Shown here: piece by piece, positions 11,074 to 22,044 of the stretch
Layout: each line of letters starts with the position of its first letter
How positions within the stretch are numbered: position 1 is the first letter of the stretch
From: Exophiala sp. HKRS030
Lineage: Eukaryota > Ascomycota > Eurotiomycetes > Chaetothyriales > Herpotrichiellaceae
DNA: 64,000 nt
Assembly (NCBI GenBank): GCA_023897205.1
Contig: JAHWDD010000010.1
Span: 2,046,001 to 2,110,000, forward strand
Reading direction: 5' to 3'
The notes under the pieces: generated by a model
Seen by the model: only the letters and a program-made list of their open reading frames with translations
Database searches by the model: none
What the model was told of the DNA's origin: nothing
Made by a program: the position numbers and the translations under genes

Positions 11074-12336
11074 ATGGCATTGTTGCTTTCCCTTGTCCAC
11101 CGGCCATCGCTACTCATCGAAGCTATAAATGATCCCCCAATAATTCCAGCATTCTTTCCACCCATAATCCACAATCTCCGAGAATTCCCAAGAACAGAAA
11201 TCCAGCCTGCCAACGCATCAAGTCTGAATTTTCTGCCCAAGATGGAATCCTCTTCATTTCGTGGACTATTGACCGCCGGTGATCTCCCGGTCCCAAGCTC
11301 AAAGACATGTCTGAATTGTAAGAAGGACCGATCGGAGAAGATGTGGCAGTCCTTGCGCCTATTCCGGCGACCCTACGTCTTCGAATGCACCAATTGCTCA
11401 AAGGCCATCCTCAGCCCAGAACAATTCGTCACAGGACTTTGTCTAATTGACAATTCCAGCTCCACAAATTGTTTGTGTCGGTGCACCTGCGAAGACGATG
11501 GACTGGTCAGCCCTCGACCATTTCGCAATGTGAATCCTATCTGGGATGCACCTCTGTACTGTAAGTTCGTTCCCAACTGTACTGCAATGTTGGCAAAGCC
11601 ATGGCTTACGAATCTGCTACAACAGAGAGGCTATTGCGCCCGTAATTTGTCTGACGAATGGGAAATGCGCGAACAGAAGCGTTTGCGCCAGCTCGAAACG
11701 CCCCCAACCCGTTCGGTCGTTGAAGGTGATGGTGAAGCAGACCCTCGCCCGGAAGTCCCGCCCACGCCAATTGAAGGCAAGGAGTTCGAGTCTCCTTATT
11801 ACCCTAACGGCGAGCCCAAATGGCAAACAACCTTTTCTGGTCTCTCTCCAGCTTTTGAGCGAGACATCATGGATCTCGACGAGACAGCCTTCTACAACAT
11901 CAAGACCGGCAAGGGTAGGTTGCATTGTGACGTGCGACATGCACATTTACCTCCATCGAAGGCATATTTGCGCCCTGAAGCAGTCATCCCAAAGACCAAG
12001 GAAGGCTGCGCCGTGCTGAACAAAATCAAGACGGACCATGATCACTGGACAAAATATTTCAAACAAGATGGCATGCTGGACAACTTGCACCGCCGTGCCA
12101 GTCTCTGCAGTCTCGATGGTGATCTAGACTATAGGATGGCTAGAATTCAAGTTGCCAATCAACATCTACCAGGCATCAAGCCACAGTCTGATGATCTGTC
12201 TGCTCATTGGACGAGGCATCTTGTGCGCCTTATCCATCGTACCTGGCGGAGGAATGCTTTCAAGCCAACATTCCCAGCAAATATATGGTCGTTCGTCGGC
12301 AGCTTGGACGATCACCCTGGCCGTCAGGTGCTGTGA
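11074..12336 (+). CDS. Cys-rich protein of unknown function
   Basis: A 420-residue open frame with no recognised family. Several Cys pairs in the first half could bind zinc: TCLNCKKDRS, ECTNCSK, then CLCRCTCEDD and a later single Cys in the YCKFVPNC stretch. The rest is polar with an acidic/Pro linker (about 215-240) and a Trp/Arg-rich end (HRTWRRNAFKP). The first ATG at 11074 gives a 56-residue leader. The in-frame ATG at 11242 (MESSSFRGLL) may be the true start because the Cys-rich region follows it directly. No intron is needed. Confidence 0.65.
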   Translation: MALLLSLVHRPSLLIEAINDPPIIPAFFPPIIHNLREFPRTEIQPANASSLNFLPKMESSSFRGLLTAGDLPVPSSKTCLNCKKDRSEKMWQSLRLFRRPYVFECTNCSKAILSPEQFVTGLCLIDNSSSTNCLCRCTCEDDGLVSPRPFRNVNPIWDAPLYCKFVPNCTAMLAKPWLTNLLQQRGYCARNLSDEWEMREQKRLRQLETPPTRSVVEGDGEADPRPEVPPTPIEGKEFESPYYPNGEPKWQTTFSGLSPAFERDIMDLDETAFYNIKTGKGRLHCDVRHAHLPPSKAYLRPEAVIPKTKEGCAVLNKIKTDHDHWTKYFKQDGMLDNLHRRASLCSLDGDLDYRMARIQVANQHLPGIKPQSDDLSAHWTRHLVRLIHRTWRRNAFKPTFPANIWSFVGSLDDHPGRQVL

Positions 12337-12714
12337 GAGAGACAATCAACGGATATACCGCTTGCCCGAAATTTCAGAAACCAACAGTGAATGCCAATTC
12401 CCAGTTCAGTTTCTGAGTTTTCCGTCCAAGCTGCGAGGCCGATGCCGATGAACTATCCGTAGAAAATACCGCGCGCCCTATACACGAAAAAACTAGAGCA
12501 AAGCTCTCAATAAAAAAACGTGTTTCACAAACCTCGTGTATTTCTTGCAACGTGAACGATCACGCCGACTGAAGCTTCCTAATGATTTCATACATTCCCG
12601 ACCTATATACATATCATCGAAAAGCAGGCCCTAGGATCTAGATACGCTTTTTTGCACACCTGCTGGTTTTGAAAGACCGGCCACGAAGTGTCGCAAGCAC
12701 CTCATTTGCTTTGC

Positions 12715-13597
12715 TCACAGAATAGAAGCCACATAGTTCTCCTCCAATTTCCGTACTTCTCGCTTGAATGCCTCGACTTCTTTCCAACAATCAAGTGGTT
12801 TGCGATCGTTTAATCGTAGGCAGGCTACGACGCTTTGGCGACTGTAGAAACGGACACTTTGTTAGCTTGAAATTCTTCTGCTCTCCTCTGCTTCCTGGTG
12901 TATTGTTTTGCTCCGTATATGTTTTGCGGAGACAACCAGTGCTTCAGACCCGCAGAGAGGAATCACTTACGCGCTCTCAACCTCCTTCGGCACCTCAGCT
13001 ACGACCTTCCTCTGGCCCAGGGTCTGTCTCAGCTTCTCAATTTCCTGCTGCACTTTCTTGGACGATTGTGATTTTCGAGCCTTTTCTGCCGCCGCCGATT
13101 CACTGGTGAACAGGTCTGAAGGGGAAAGAGAGAGGAGTGATGATCCGGAAGACGAGTCTGAATCAGCGGAGTCCGCGGATGAGGATGACTCGGCGATTTT
13201 GGCGCGGATCTCATCTAGGGTTTTCTGTTCATGTGCTTTCAGTTTCTCTAGCTCCGCGGCCACTCGTTGCGCAATGTGTAGTTCGAGCGACTTGGCGCGT
13301 GTCGAGTTTGTCTAATGGCAAGGAAAGAATGTTTTGTCAGCCTCTATGGAGTCTGGGAGTCGAGAGTAGATGAGGATCGGGAAAAGTACATACTTCTGAG
13401 GATGCTTGTAATGAATCTATCAGTCTGCGAGTTGGTCTTGTCAGTAAAGGAGCTTGCAGACATCGCATTGCTTTGGATGGAGGAGTTCAAGTCTGGCTGC
13501 CTTATGTCGAAACGTACTCTTGTGAGAATTGTATTGGTGTATCACTGGTAAAAACATGTTTGGTCGACTCGTCTGTCTTGGACTGTCCGGCTCCCAT
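12715..13597 (-). CDS. MIC19: MICOS complex subunit MIC19 (DUF1690)
   Basis: Four exons: 13518-13597, 13394-13424, 12971-13311 and 12715-12841. All junctions are GT-AG and in phase, giving 192 residues. MIC19 is a peripheral MICOS subunit on the inner mitochondrial membrane that helps form crista junctions (family knowledge). The start MGAGQSK carries a Gly2 N-myristoylation-type signal, as in animal homologues. Next come TDTPIQFSQELIDSLQ, a coiled coil (RVAAELEKLKAHEQKTLDEI), a Ser/Asp-rich insert, and the C-terminal block CLRLNDRKPLDCWKEV with a CX10C cysteine pair, the redox-sensitive part of the family. Exon 2 is a 31-nt microexon, so automatic predictors could easily miss it. An uncorrected reading would show only a 98-residue fragment. 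Confidence 0.92.
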
Positions 13598-14125
13598 TCT
13601 GGCGGTCTTTGTAAATGCGAGACAGCTGGTGTGAGCTCGGTTTTCCGGGTCGTAAGGGATGTCCAAGCTATCTCATGGCCCAAGAGAACTCAAAGGTGCA
13701 CAGAGGAGGGTTATTATGCTGAGTGGATGAGGGCCAATATGTTCTCCCATCAAATGTCAGTAACTTTACAATCGGGACGTTTTGGAGCTCCAATGCTTGC
13801 ATGCGACTTGTCGCTGGAAAATGTTCCGGCTCGGAAAAACCTTGCGCGGTGCCTGACGAGGCTGACAAGGCTGAGACTTGTGTCATTCGATTGAATATCA
13901 CGTGATACTTCCTCGCCCTTTGGACCTTGCCGATGTCTACAATTCCTTTGAATGTTGATACCTTTCGATCTTGTGACTGATTACAGCACATGCACTGTGG
14001 CAGACAGGTGAGGGCTCACGCATGGATCACCCCCAGAGCGTCTGTGATCATTTTCCAAGTTGCGCTACAATCATCACAATATTGTTACGCTATCGAAACT
14101 TCTGGGTCGTCTCGAAAGATCATTC

Positions 14126-15562
14126 TTACACCGTTCCTGCAAGTTGCTCGAGTCGGCTAAGTACATCGCTCATCAGGTTTTTGCGTTGACCTATTTTTAC
14201 ATCCAAGCAGTCCTGTACGATCCTCGCATATGCTTCACCGACGAAATGTCCAATATGGGGCAGATAACGTTGCTTTAATATAGCTTCGCTTTTCTTTGGC
14301 CCCACTACGTCGAACACATAACGACCATCAGATCTCTTGTCTTTGACTAAAAGACTCCACCTGGCAATTTCTAGCAAGACGACACCCAACGAATAGATGT
14401 CGTATTCCGGTACGAAGTACTTGTTGTTCGACTCTTCCTGCCGGTCGGGATGCCGGTATAACCTTTCTTGCCAGAAATTTGATTCCAGCCCTATGGAGAC
14501 GGCATGCGTCTCTCTTGCATCTTCAAAACCAGTGAGGAATGCATCGCCTGCATCATGATCGTCACGAGCGAATAAAACCACTTTGCGAGTCTGTATTGTT
14601 TTGTGTACCCATTCCACTCCATGCGTCACGAAGACTGCTATGGCAATGCGATGCGCGATTTGAAATCTCTTCGTCAGTGAACATTTCGGCTGACGTTCGA
14701 TCAAGTCGCTAAGCGAAAGCACACTCGTGGTCGGTGTGGTACCCGGTGGCGCCCGGAACAGAATGCCAAATCGAGAATACTTCTCGTCGTGATAGACGCC
14801 AGCGCACTGAAGGATATTCATCAAAATAGGTTGTGCATGACTCAAGATAGCTGCTAGCCTCAAGGCATTTGCCTCGGCAGCATCCCTGGTCTTTTGCGTT
14901 GATGGGTTTTCATATGGCCGGAACTCGACTAGAACTCTGGTGCCGTCGCTCGTTGATCCGAGCATGCGTGAGGAGGGCGTGCCACTTAATGATACTTCGT
15001 CCGGACGACGCCTGAGGCTGTTAGGTTGAACTGATTCACTTTGAGTCACAATCTTCTTCATGTGGGATGGTGACAGGAGGTGTGGGATCCCCGGGATCGG
15101 AGAAACACTATTGGAATTGGTAAGAAGTCCTTGGTTTTGCGTGAACAGGATCGACAACCGCATTGATAGCCTCTGACTCCACCTGAATAAGTCTTGCTCA
15201 AGCTGAGTAGCTACTTTTTCGAAAGTCAGGCTCCACACCAGTTGACTCATCAGGGATTTCTGTTGATATGGCTCGAGTTGCGACTTGATGCTGAACAGGC
15301 TGATTTGAAGTTCACAGAAGACTTCCTCGGCATTTTGCTTGTCCTTGTCATCGCGGAAAAGAGTTGGATTACTCCTGATGATGCTGATGATGGTTTCTAG
15401 AGTTCCTGCATCGAAGCGACATTGTCGTATAATGGCCGATGTCGTCTGGGAATATTGCGCGAGGCTTGCAGCGATCTGTATTATAGTACCAAATACCTTG
15501 ATCGAAGCCTCCAGTACGGTAATGACACCCGATGTTGTACCAAGAACATCAACAGAGGCCAT
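14126..15562 (-). CDS. Helical N-terminal domain plus pseudokinase (fungal signalling/incompatibility type)
   Basis: A single-exon protein of 478 residues from the ATG of MASVDVLGTTSG; an in-frame ATG at 15595 would add 11 residues. Residues about 1-140 form a helical module resembling the membrane-active or adaptor N-terminal domains of fungal NLR and HET proteins; a HeLo-like fold is inference. Residues about 210-478 are a degenerate kinase domain. The catalytic loop reads VEWVHKTIQTRKVVLF with no HRD Asp and no Asn, and the DFG position is GFE (LTGFEDARE). The C-lobe hallmark YDIYSLGVVLLEI is retained. The same pseudokinase family forms the second domain of the 31-34 kb gene. It is divergent from the kinase-ankyrin gene. 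Confidence 0.8.
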   Translation of the reverse strand: MASVDVLGTTSGVITVLEASIKVFGTIIQIAASLAQYSQTTSAIIRQCRFDAGTLETIISIIRSNPTLFRDDKDKQNAEEVFCELQISLFSIKSQLEPYQQKSLMSQLVWSLTFEKVATQLEQDLFRWSQRLSMRLSILFTQNQGLLTNSNSVSPIPGIPHLLSPSHMKKIVTQSESVQPNSLRRRPDEVSLSGTPSSRMLGSTSDGTRVLVEFRPYENPSTQKTRDAAEANALRLAAILSHAQPILMNILQCAGVYHDEKYSRFGILFRAPPGTTPTTSVLSLSDLIERQPKCSLTKRFQIAHRIAIAVFVTHGVEWVHKTIQTRKVVLFARDDHDAGDAFLTGFEDARETHAVSIGLESNFWQERLYRHPDRQEESNNKYFVPEYDIYSLGVVLLEIARWSLLVKDKRSDGRYVFDVVGPKKSEAILKQRYLPHIGHFVGEAYARIVQDCLDVKIGQRKNLMSDVLSRLEQLAGTV

Positions 15563-16180
15563 TCTCGCTCTTGGCTCTCTGCGACCAAGGTGCACCTCGA
15601 GGCCAGGCTGTTAATTGAGACTAGATCAATAGCAACATGAATCAACATATGTGTCCCTGTCGTTTCACTCGTCGGAATTGGAAGATATATTACCTGAAGA
15701 AGCATAATAGTGAAGAGTGTCAAAGCACGAAAAGTGCAAACACAAACCCTTTAGATCACCACCGCTTCTGGCATAGGGGCAGGGATCTGGGGCTTTCGCA
15801 AGGCTGGTAACCCCGCAATCCCCCTTCCGAGTAAGGAACAAGTTTGTCGCCGTACAGGCCTACAACGTTTGGTCAATTAAGCAACTGGAAACGCAGATAA
15901 AACACTGGCACATTTGTTTTTCAGCCCGCCACATATCTGCCATTCTGTTGCAGAAATCAACTTTGCAAGTCTGTTTCATGGCAGCAAGGCAGCACGAACT
16001 TCAGCCGCAAAGCTTGGCACTACCCCTGTGGCGCTCTTTCGCAGCGGCTACATGCAGAATGGTTTCCCCTGTGGAGGAGGCAGAACATAAGGCTAATGAA
16101 GGCCATGAGCTCTTTATTGCGAAAGCAAGAGGATGTCGAGTTCTACACCTCTCCATTAGGCGAGGCCTTGATAAACAGCA
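15563..16180. promoter_or_regulatory. Divergent intergenic region between two kinase-fold genes
   Basis: About 620 bp between the start codons of the pseudokinase gene (minus) and the kinase-ankyrin gene (plus). It must contain both promoters. I see no clear shared motif or long repeat. Co-regulation is an inference from the arrangement. Confidence 0.5.
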
Positions 16181-19100
16181 ATGTCCACAGTTCGCAATGA
16201 CGACGATTCGGATCTCAACTTCACCATAATTACGAGAACAAAGTCTCACAACACGGTACTCGCCAGTGATCCCGTCTGGTATGAGCGATTTCTTCGCCGC
16301 ATGTGCTTGTATGGCATCGACCCTATCTCCAGGCAAGATATCGATCGCAACGGAGATGAGATATGGGGCTCAGGTGCGACGGTATCAGTGTGTCCAGGCA
16401 CCTGGCATCGTGGCAGGGTTGAGGCGAATAGCGGAACTCGCGAAGCCGTTGCATTGAAATACTGCAAGGTGGCCGTTCCACAGGATGAATATGATATGCC
16501 AGAGCTTGTAAATGCTATGAATTTCAGACTGGAGTCACTGGGCAAGGAGTTACAGATTCTTGGCAGCAGGACCTCCAAGTATTACAAAAGCTTTCCCAGA
16601 CTTTTCGGCATCTGCTGGGATGAGCTCCCCGTATTCAGTCTCGCCCCAGTGTATCGTCCAATTTTGGTTGTGGAGGCTGCGATCTCCAACCTTGAGGAAT
16701 ACGTTCGTGAAGGTCAACTAAATCACCCTGGACGAAACAAGGATGAGAAGCGCTTTATTTCGTCTGCACTATCGGCCATGAATTTCCTTCACCAAGATTG
16801 CGGTCTCATCCACGGTGACCTGAAGCCGTCCAACATCCTCATGTTTTGGAATACTCAAACGGAGGAGACAGACCTCAAGCTTGCGGATTTTGGGTTTGCT
16901 GACAAGATTGGCGGGTATCGGCCCGACGGCGAGCCGCAGGATCCACCACAACTGGAAGATTTGTACTGGAGTGCTCCAGAACTCTATCAAGATGACTACT
17001 TCCGACGAACTACAATCTGGATGTATACGGGTGACTACTACTCTTTCGGGTTGATTGTTTGGTTCATTCTGTTTGGCTATCCTATTGGTGATCTGCAGGG
17101 CGGACTGCGGATACAGGATCATGAGACTTTTAAGAGAATTAAGCAAGGTCCAAGACTTTGGAGGGGACGAGGTGCCGAATCAAAGGTCGAAGATCTTTTG
17201 CCCTGTCCAGAGCTTAACGATCTGCTCAAGGATTCATTTAATTCACGCTGGAAATGGGACATCTCCGATCAGAAGAACGTCGAGGCACTGAGGGCCATCA
17301 AAGAGACAGACAACGACGAGGAGGTCCCAGTCGCACGTGGAAACCTTCTAGCTGATTTAATAGGGAATAGGAAGGTATGTTGTATCCTTAAATCTATCAG
17401 TACATTCTCTCATGAGTCTAGATCAGAGAACTCGAATGGGACTTTGCAACTTCAGCCTGGAGGGAGTGCAATGATCATCTCCATCATGTATACAGGGCGT
17501 TGATGGAGACTGCATTACACAGGCATGACATCCAAAGAAGATCTGTGCTTCACAGGCCAGCTGAGGAGCTTATTATTCCGTGAGTACACCGTTCAGCTCA
17601 TCCTGACCGCCAAATATACCATACATAATCTCAGATCCACCGAGCTGATTTGGTCTGTAATAGGTCTGTGTCTTTTCAGTTGGCCGCGCTTCATATCATA
17701 GGGCATTCAGATCCCAAATCTGAAGTTTTTGAAACGTATGAGCTGAAGCATGGACTCAACTCCTTGTCTTCATTCGACAGACAGATTTCTCATTGGTGGA
17801 ACTCGGCAAGAGAAGATGTAAGTGGTTTAGAGTTATTCCAGGGCTCGCAAAGATAACGTTTTCATAGCACAAAGACGGAAATGACAACGCTCTTCCGCCT
17901 TTGCAGTCCGAAGTCGTCGATAAACTCCCAGAAAAAATGGCAGAGATTATTTTGGAGGAACTTCTTTCCACAGCCAGCGATGAGAAAACGGATACAAAAG
18001 AACGAAATTCCGCAATAGTAGGTATCCAATCATTCAGAAAGAGATTCACAAATCACACAGACTTCAATGCCTGGACTAGGGAAGGGATTAACTCAGGACC
18101 TGCGACGAAGAGAATCCAATATGTCCTAACACAGAAGCTCCAAGGCGCACAAATCGACTCAATGGAGGAACAAGAATGGACACTTGAGGGTATAACTACA
18201 GTTCCAGGGCAGGATGTCGGCGCTTCTCTGCTTACGATGATCAAGGATATTGATCCATCTTTGACTAAAGCACCCCTGATGAGTGCTTTGTGGGACTATG
18301 TCACGGACGTCCCAATCAATTCAAGACCATCACCGAGTCACATCGGCCGGCCTCCTCCCATTTTCCAAGCCATTCTCAATGGCAATCTCCAGGCTTTCAA
18401 ATCCGAGGAAACCAGATACAACTCACCTTTGTCGTCTCTTGTGTTTGACGAAATGAATCTATTGAACTTTGCGATTTTGCACAAGAAGCCTGAATTTATG
18501 CGGTACTTGGTGGTGGATAAAGCTTTTGTGATTGGGAGAAGTGACGGTTATTCGAGAGCCCTCAATGCACTGTTGTTTGACGCAGATGCTGATCAGGTTC
18601 TGATAGAGCTGAGCATTTGCCACAGTTTGGCCAAAAAGCAATTGACGATACAGAAATATCACTATGATGAGTTGGACGATATTCCATATTCACCATTAAC
18701 TCTCCTCTTCGAGCCAGAAATGCTCTCATTGATTGCTGAGGCCGGATCGAGATCGTTCATGAACATTCTTGATGCTGTCTACCGAGACCCTCTGAATATG
18801 GAGCCGAAAATCTTCATGCTCGGTCTAATGGAGGAAGCAGAAGAAGAGTGGAATCCACTCTATGGAGCGATACAAACTCGTCGACTAACGACCTTCCTGC
18901 AACTCCTCGACTGGGGAACACCTCGCAGTCGGGCCTTCTCCCCAGACTCCATGATCAATGGAGCATCACTCTTGGTTCACGCCGTTAGGTCAATGGCTCC
19001 ATTCTTCGTCGGTGCTCTTCTACTCCATGGAGCAGCAGTCAATCAGAAATACGAAGTGCAAGGCGGTGGAGAAGAGACGGCTCTCGTCGCAGCTTGCTGC

Positions 19101-20054
19101 TGTAGTCCGCAACATTATAAGCTGTCATTGAAATGTCGTTACGAGCTTCATGTGGAGATGGGATTCCCGGATAGCGTGTTAAAGCAGGACAAGCTAGCAT
19201 TTGAGTCGGCGGAGAAGGACTTCGAGGCGCTCCAGATCCTCACCATCGAGATTCTACTACGCAATGGCGCCGACATAAATCTGGCTGTCCTCGGCGTTCC
19301 AGATCCTGGGACGGGGGATCGTCTGCTGATCAGCCCTCTCGTGGCATCTTTCGTCAGAAGCACCACCAGCACAGCCGTATCCATGTTCCTCATCCGACAT
19401 GGAGCAGAGCTCAACCCTACAGACACTGACACAACTCCTTTACAGCATGCTATCAATGAAAACCTTCCGGAGGTTGTTGAATGCTTACTTGACTGTGGAG
19501 CATCTCCAGATGGTAGGGGGCCTGCACTGCTAAACGCAACACTTTGTAATCGTCCAGACATGATACAGCTGCTCCTTGATCGTGGTGCCAGCTTGGAGAT
19601 GCCAGTGACGAGTTGCGGTGGAGAACTAATTTTACACAACATTCTGAAGTCAACGTCGGAAAAGTACTTCCAGAGTTTAAGCCCGACCGAGTTAGCGACA
19701 GCGTTGAGCAATGTATCTTTACCTTCATTGGAAGCATGCATGATCGAAAAGAAACTCCAACGTCAAATACTCCTCGCGCACTTGAAGAAGATGACCGGAC
19801 CAGACCTGAGACGATTGATGAATAAACCGTCCCCTAGCGGCGCCACGGCGATCTTCTACGCAGCTGAATACGTAGACGACTATGAGGATTACGGGCTGTT
19901 GAGGCTTATCATTGAAAATACCGACGACATTGCGGCTCTGATGGCTCCGGGCTTCACTGCGATAGAGAGAGCCACAGTAACAGGAAATTTCCTGTTTGTT
20001 TCTACTTGTCTGGCTATTGTGACTACTCGCTTGACATTGTCTGGAGCGGTGTAG
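16181..20054 (+). CDS. Protein kinase-ankyrin repeat fusion
   Basis: Four exons: 16181-17374, 17422-17579, 17664-17817 and 17868-20054. All are GT-AG and in phase, encoding 1230 residues. The kinase domain looks active. It has a glycine-loop-like GSGATVSV, candidate ATP lysine in AVALKYCK, catalytic loop HGDLKPSN (about 211), DFG (about 236) and SAPEL. Residues about 400-840 form a helical linker with no assigned family. Ankyrin-type repeats follow, clearest at about 990-1080 (TPLQHAINENLPEVVECLLD, then GASPDGRG and MIQLLLDRGASLE), ending near the C-terminus with another degenerate repeat. Kinase-ankyrin architectures occur among fungal signalling genes of unknown role. Without splicing, stops at 17503 and 17583 would split it into separate kinase and ankyrin genes. 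That reading is less likely, because the joined frame is continuous. Confidence 0.85.
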
Positions 20055-20275
20055 TGGAGATACCTTGAGGTTTGGCAGTGTCGAGAATAGGATGTCTTGC
20101 ATCATCAAGACCAGGATGAAGGGCCTTTGACGCAAAGATGAAGGATAAAACTGAAAAGAAATTCAACCGACTGGGACTCTCTGTCTTCGTTTTCTTAGGC
20201 CAATTCTATTCTCCGTTTTGTCAGCAGTGGCCATCTCATCCACATAGTCACTAAAGTCGTTCCAAGCTCAACCCG

Positions 20276-21135
20276 TTATCCCTGTCGCTCAATGGCACTG
20301 AACGACTCCCTTCCAGCCCTAAGATGTGGCAACTCCTGCACTTTCTTCACCACCCTCGCGGGACTGCCCATGGCCACACTCCAGGGTTCAATATCTTTCG
20401 ATACCACGGATCCAGCGCCAATCGTGACACCTTTGCCGATGGTCACTCCTGGTAGGATGATCGTGCCGCCGCCAATCCAACAATCATCTCCAATGACCAC
20501 AGGACGGGCAAACTCGATATTCTCGCGTCGCGAATATACTTCAGTCTCGTGCGTAGCCGCGAATATCGAAACATTAGGTCCGAACATTACACGGTCGCCG
20601 ATTGTTACTAGTGAGCAGTCTAGGATCACCAAGCTATCGTTCTGATTAGTCTGATGATACCTTTGTCGTGGAACCGACCACAGGGCAAAACTCACTTCAT
20701 GCCCGAGTAGAATCTCTCTCCTAACGTCACATTACATCCATAGTCGAGATAGAAAGGCGGTTCGAGATAGGCGTCCTCTCCCACTTTACCCAGGATCTGC
20801 TTCAACTGTTCGTACCTCGCCTTTGCACCGTCTGCCATCGTGGCATTTGGATCGTCCAGACCAGGGAATTCCGTGTTGTAGCGGTGACACCACTTCCGGG
20901 CTTTCCAGCGTGCTTCTTCGAGTTCAGGGACTAATGAGTTGTATCTGTGGGATTGGTGTTGTGAGAGAGTGCGCGATGAAGTGAGATAAAATAGTCTTGA
21001 AGCTACCAGATGCTGGCAAGGCGGTAAGACTTACAGCATTCCCGAGATCATTTTCTCGTACTCATCGCCCGTAGGGACGTGGTTGAGGCCCTTGGATTGC
21101 TGGATCAAGCCATCGTGTTTCTCTTGGGCGGCCAT
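20276..21135 (-). CDS. Maltose/galactoside O-acetyltransferase family (left-handed beta-helix)
   Basis: Three exons: 21035-21135, 20696-20944 and 20276-20633, encoding 235 residues. The second intron ends at the TAG just before CTTGGTG. This is the only acceptor that restores the family sequence YSGMNLVILDCS. The Mac-type N-terminal domain (EYEKMISGMLYNSL...ARWKARKW...RYEQLKQIL) precedes hexapeptide repeats IGDRVMFGPNVSI and IGDDCWIGGGTIILPGVTIG. The catalytic His lies in AATHETEV. The enzyme transfers acetyl from acetyl-CoA to a sugar hydroxyl (family knowledge); the fungal substrate is unknown. Length is normal. An in-frame ATG at 21216 exists, but MAAQEKHDG matches the usual start. Confidence 0.9.
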
Positions 21136-22044
21136 GATGTAATCGCCGGTTGTAGCCCTCTTTGCTGTGACGAGAATACACCAGGTCAATGCACAAGGCG
21201 GCAGATGTTTCTGCAAAGATCCAGTCCACTCCCTGAAGGGTGTTTCAAGGTCAGAAAAAAGATAGAAAAAGAACTATATGTGAGACGAATGTGTGTCTTA
21301 GCAAATGTTGTGGTCCAAAGAAAGAGCCTCACACGGCGGATAGATATAAATTCAGAGTTAGACTTTTGGCCGGCAAGCAACCAGAAAAGGACATCTCCCC
21401 AGATCTGTCAGATATGATCTCCACAAGACTAAAAGTTTGGTAGAATGAGCTTGGCTACTGGCAACACTTCCTGCGTATTCTCCACTAGCAAGTGTGGAAG
21501 TAGGGACGTGTACGGAGTACAATTGTGGCGAGATGATCTCAAGCGTATTTTCACCGAGAATATTGCCGCCGGCCTTCAACGTCAGACTGTCAGTCATTGG
21601 AATTGTGCCAAGGATAGTCCTTTGGAGATCATCTGTGGATATCATTGATGATTCAATGTACTTGACGGGCAACGACGAATCATCTCGGCAACAATAACTG
21701 AAGTGCATTGAGGAGTTCGCCTTTTTATGCTCAGTCGGAGTTGCTGGAATCTGGGGATGGAATCAAACTTCCTTGGTAGATACGAACACGAGGCTGGACA
21801 CAAGGTGGTTCTTTCAGCCTCGTTATCCCGTGATTCGTGAGTCATCGGCCTTGCGAAACGGCAAACGCTCAGAGAGTCTGTACGTTTGGCCGATCGATTT
21901 CGAATATTCGATGTTCCTACTGCAATAGTCTGACGCCGATCGAGACGTTCAATCTAGAATTCTAATCAGGATTGCGAACAATCACAGTTTCGATGATCAG
22001 GACTAATAAACGATTTCCATGATATCTCAATTGTTCACACTAAG
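21136..22044. other. Intergenic, no supported gene
   Basis: About 0.9 kb between divergent genes: the sugar acetyltransferase (minus) and the GNAT (plus). Overlapping open frames of up to about 116 residues near 21358-21708 show no recognisable domain. I treat the stretch as promoter and leader sequence. Confidence 0.55.

Noticed and set aside
15563..15595. Earlier ATG for the pseudokinase gene
   Set aside because: It adds only a short basic leader (MHLGRREPRAR); MASVDVLG is the typical beginning of this domain.
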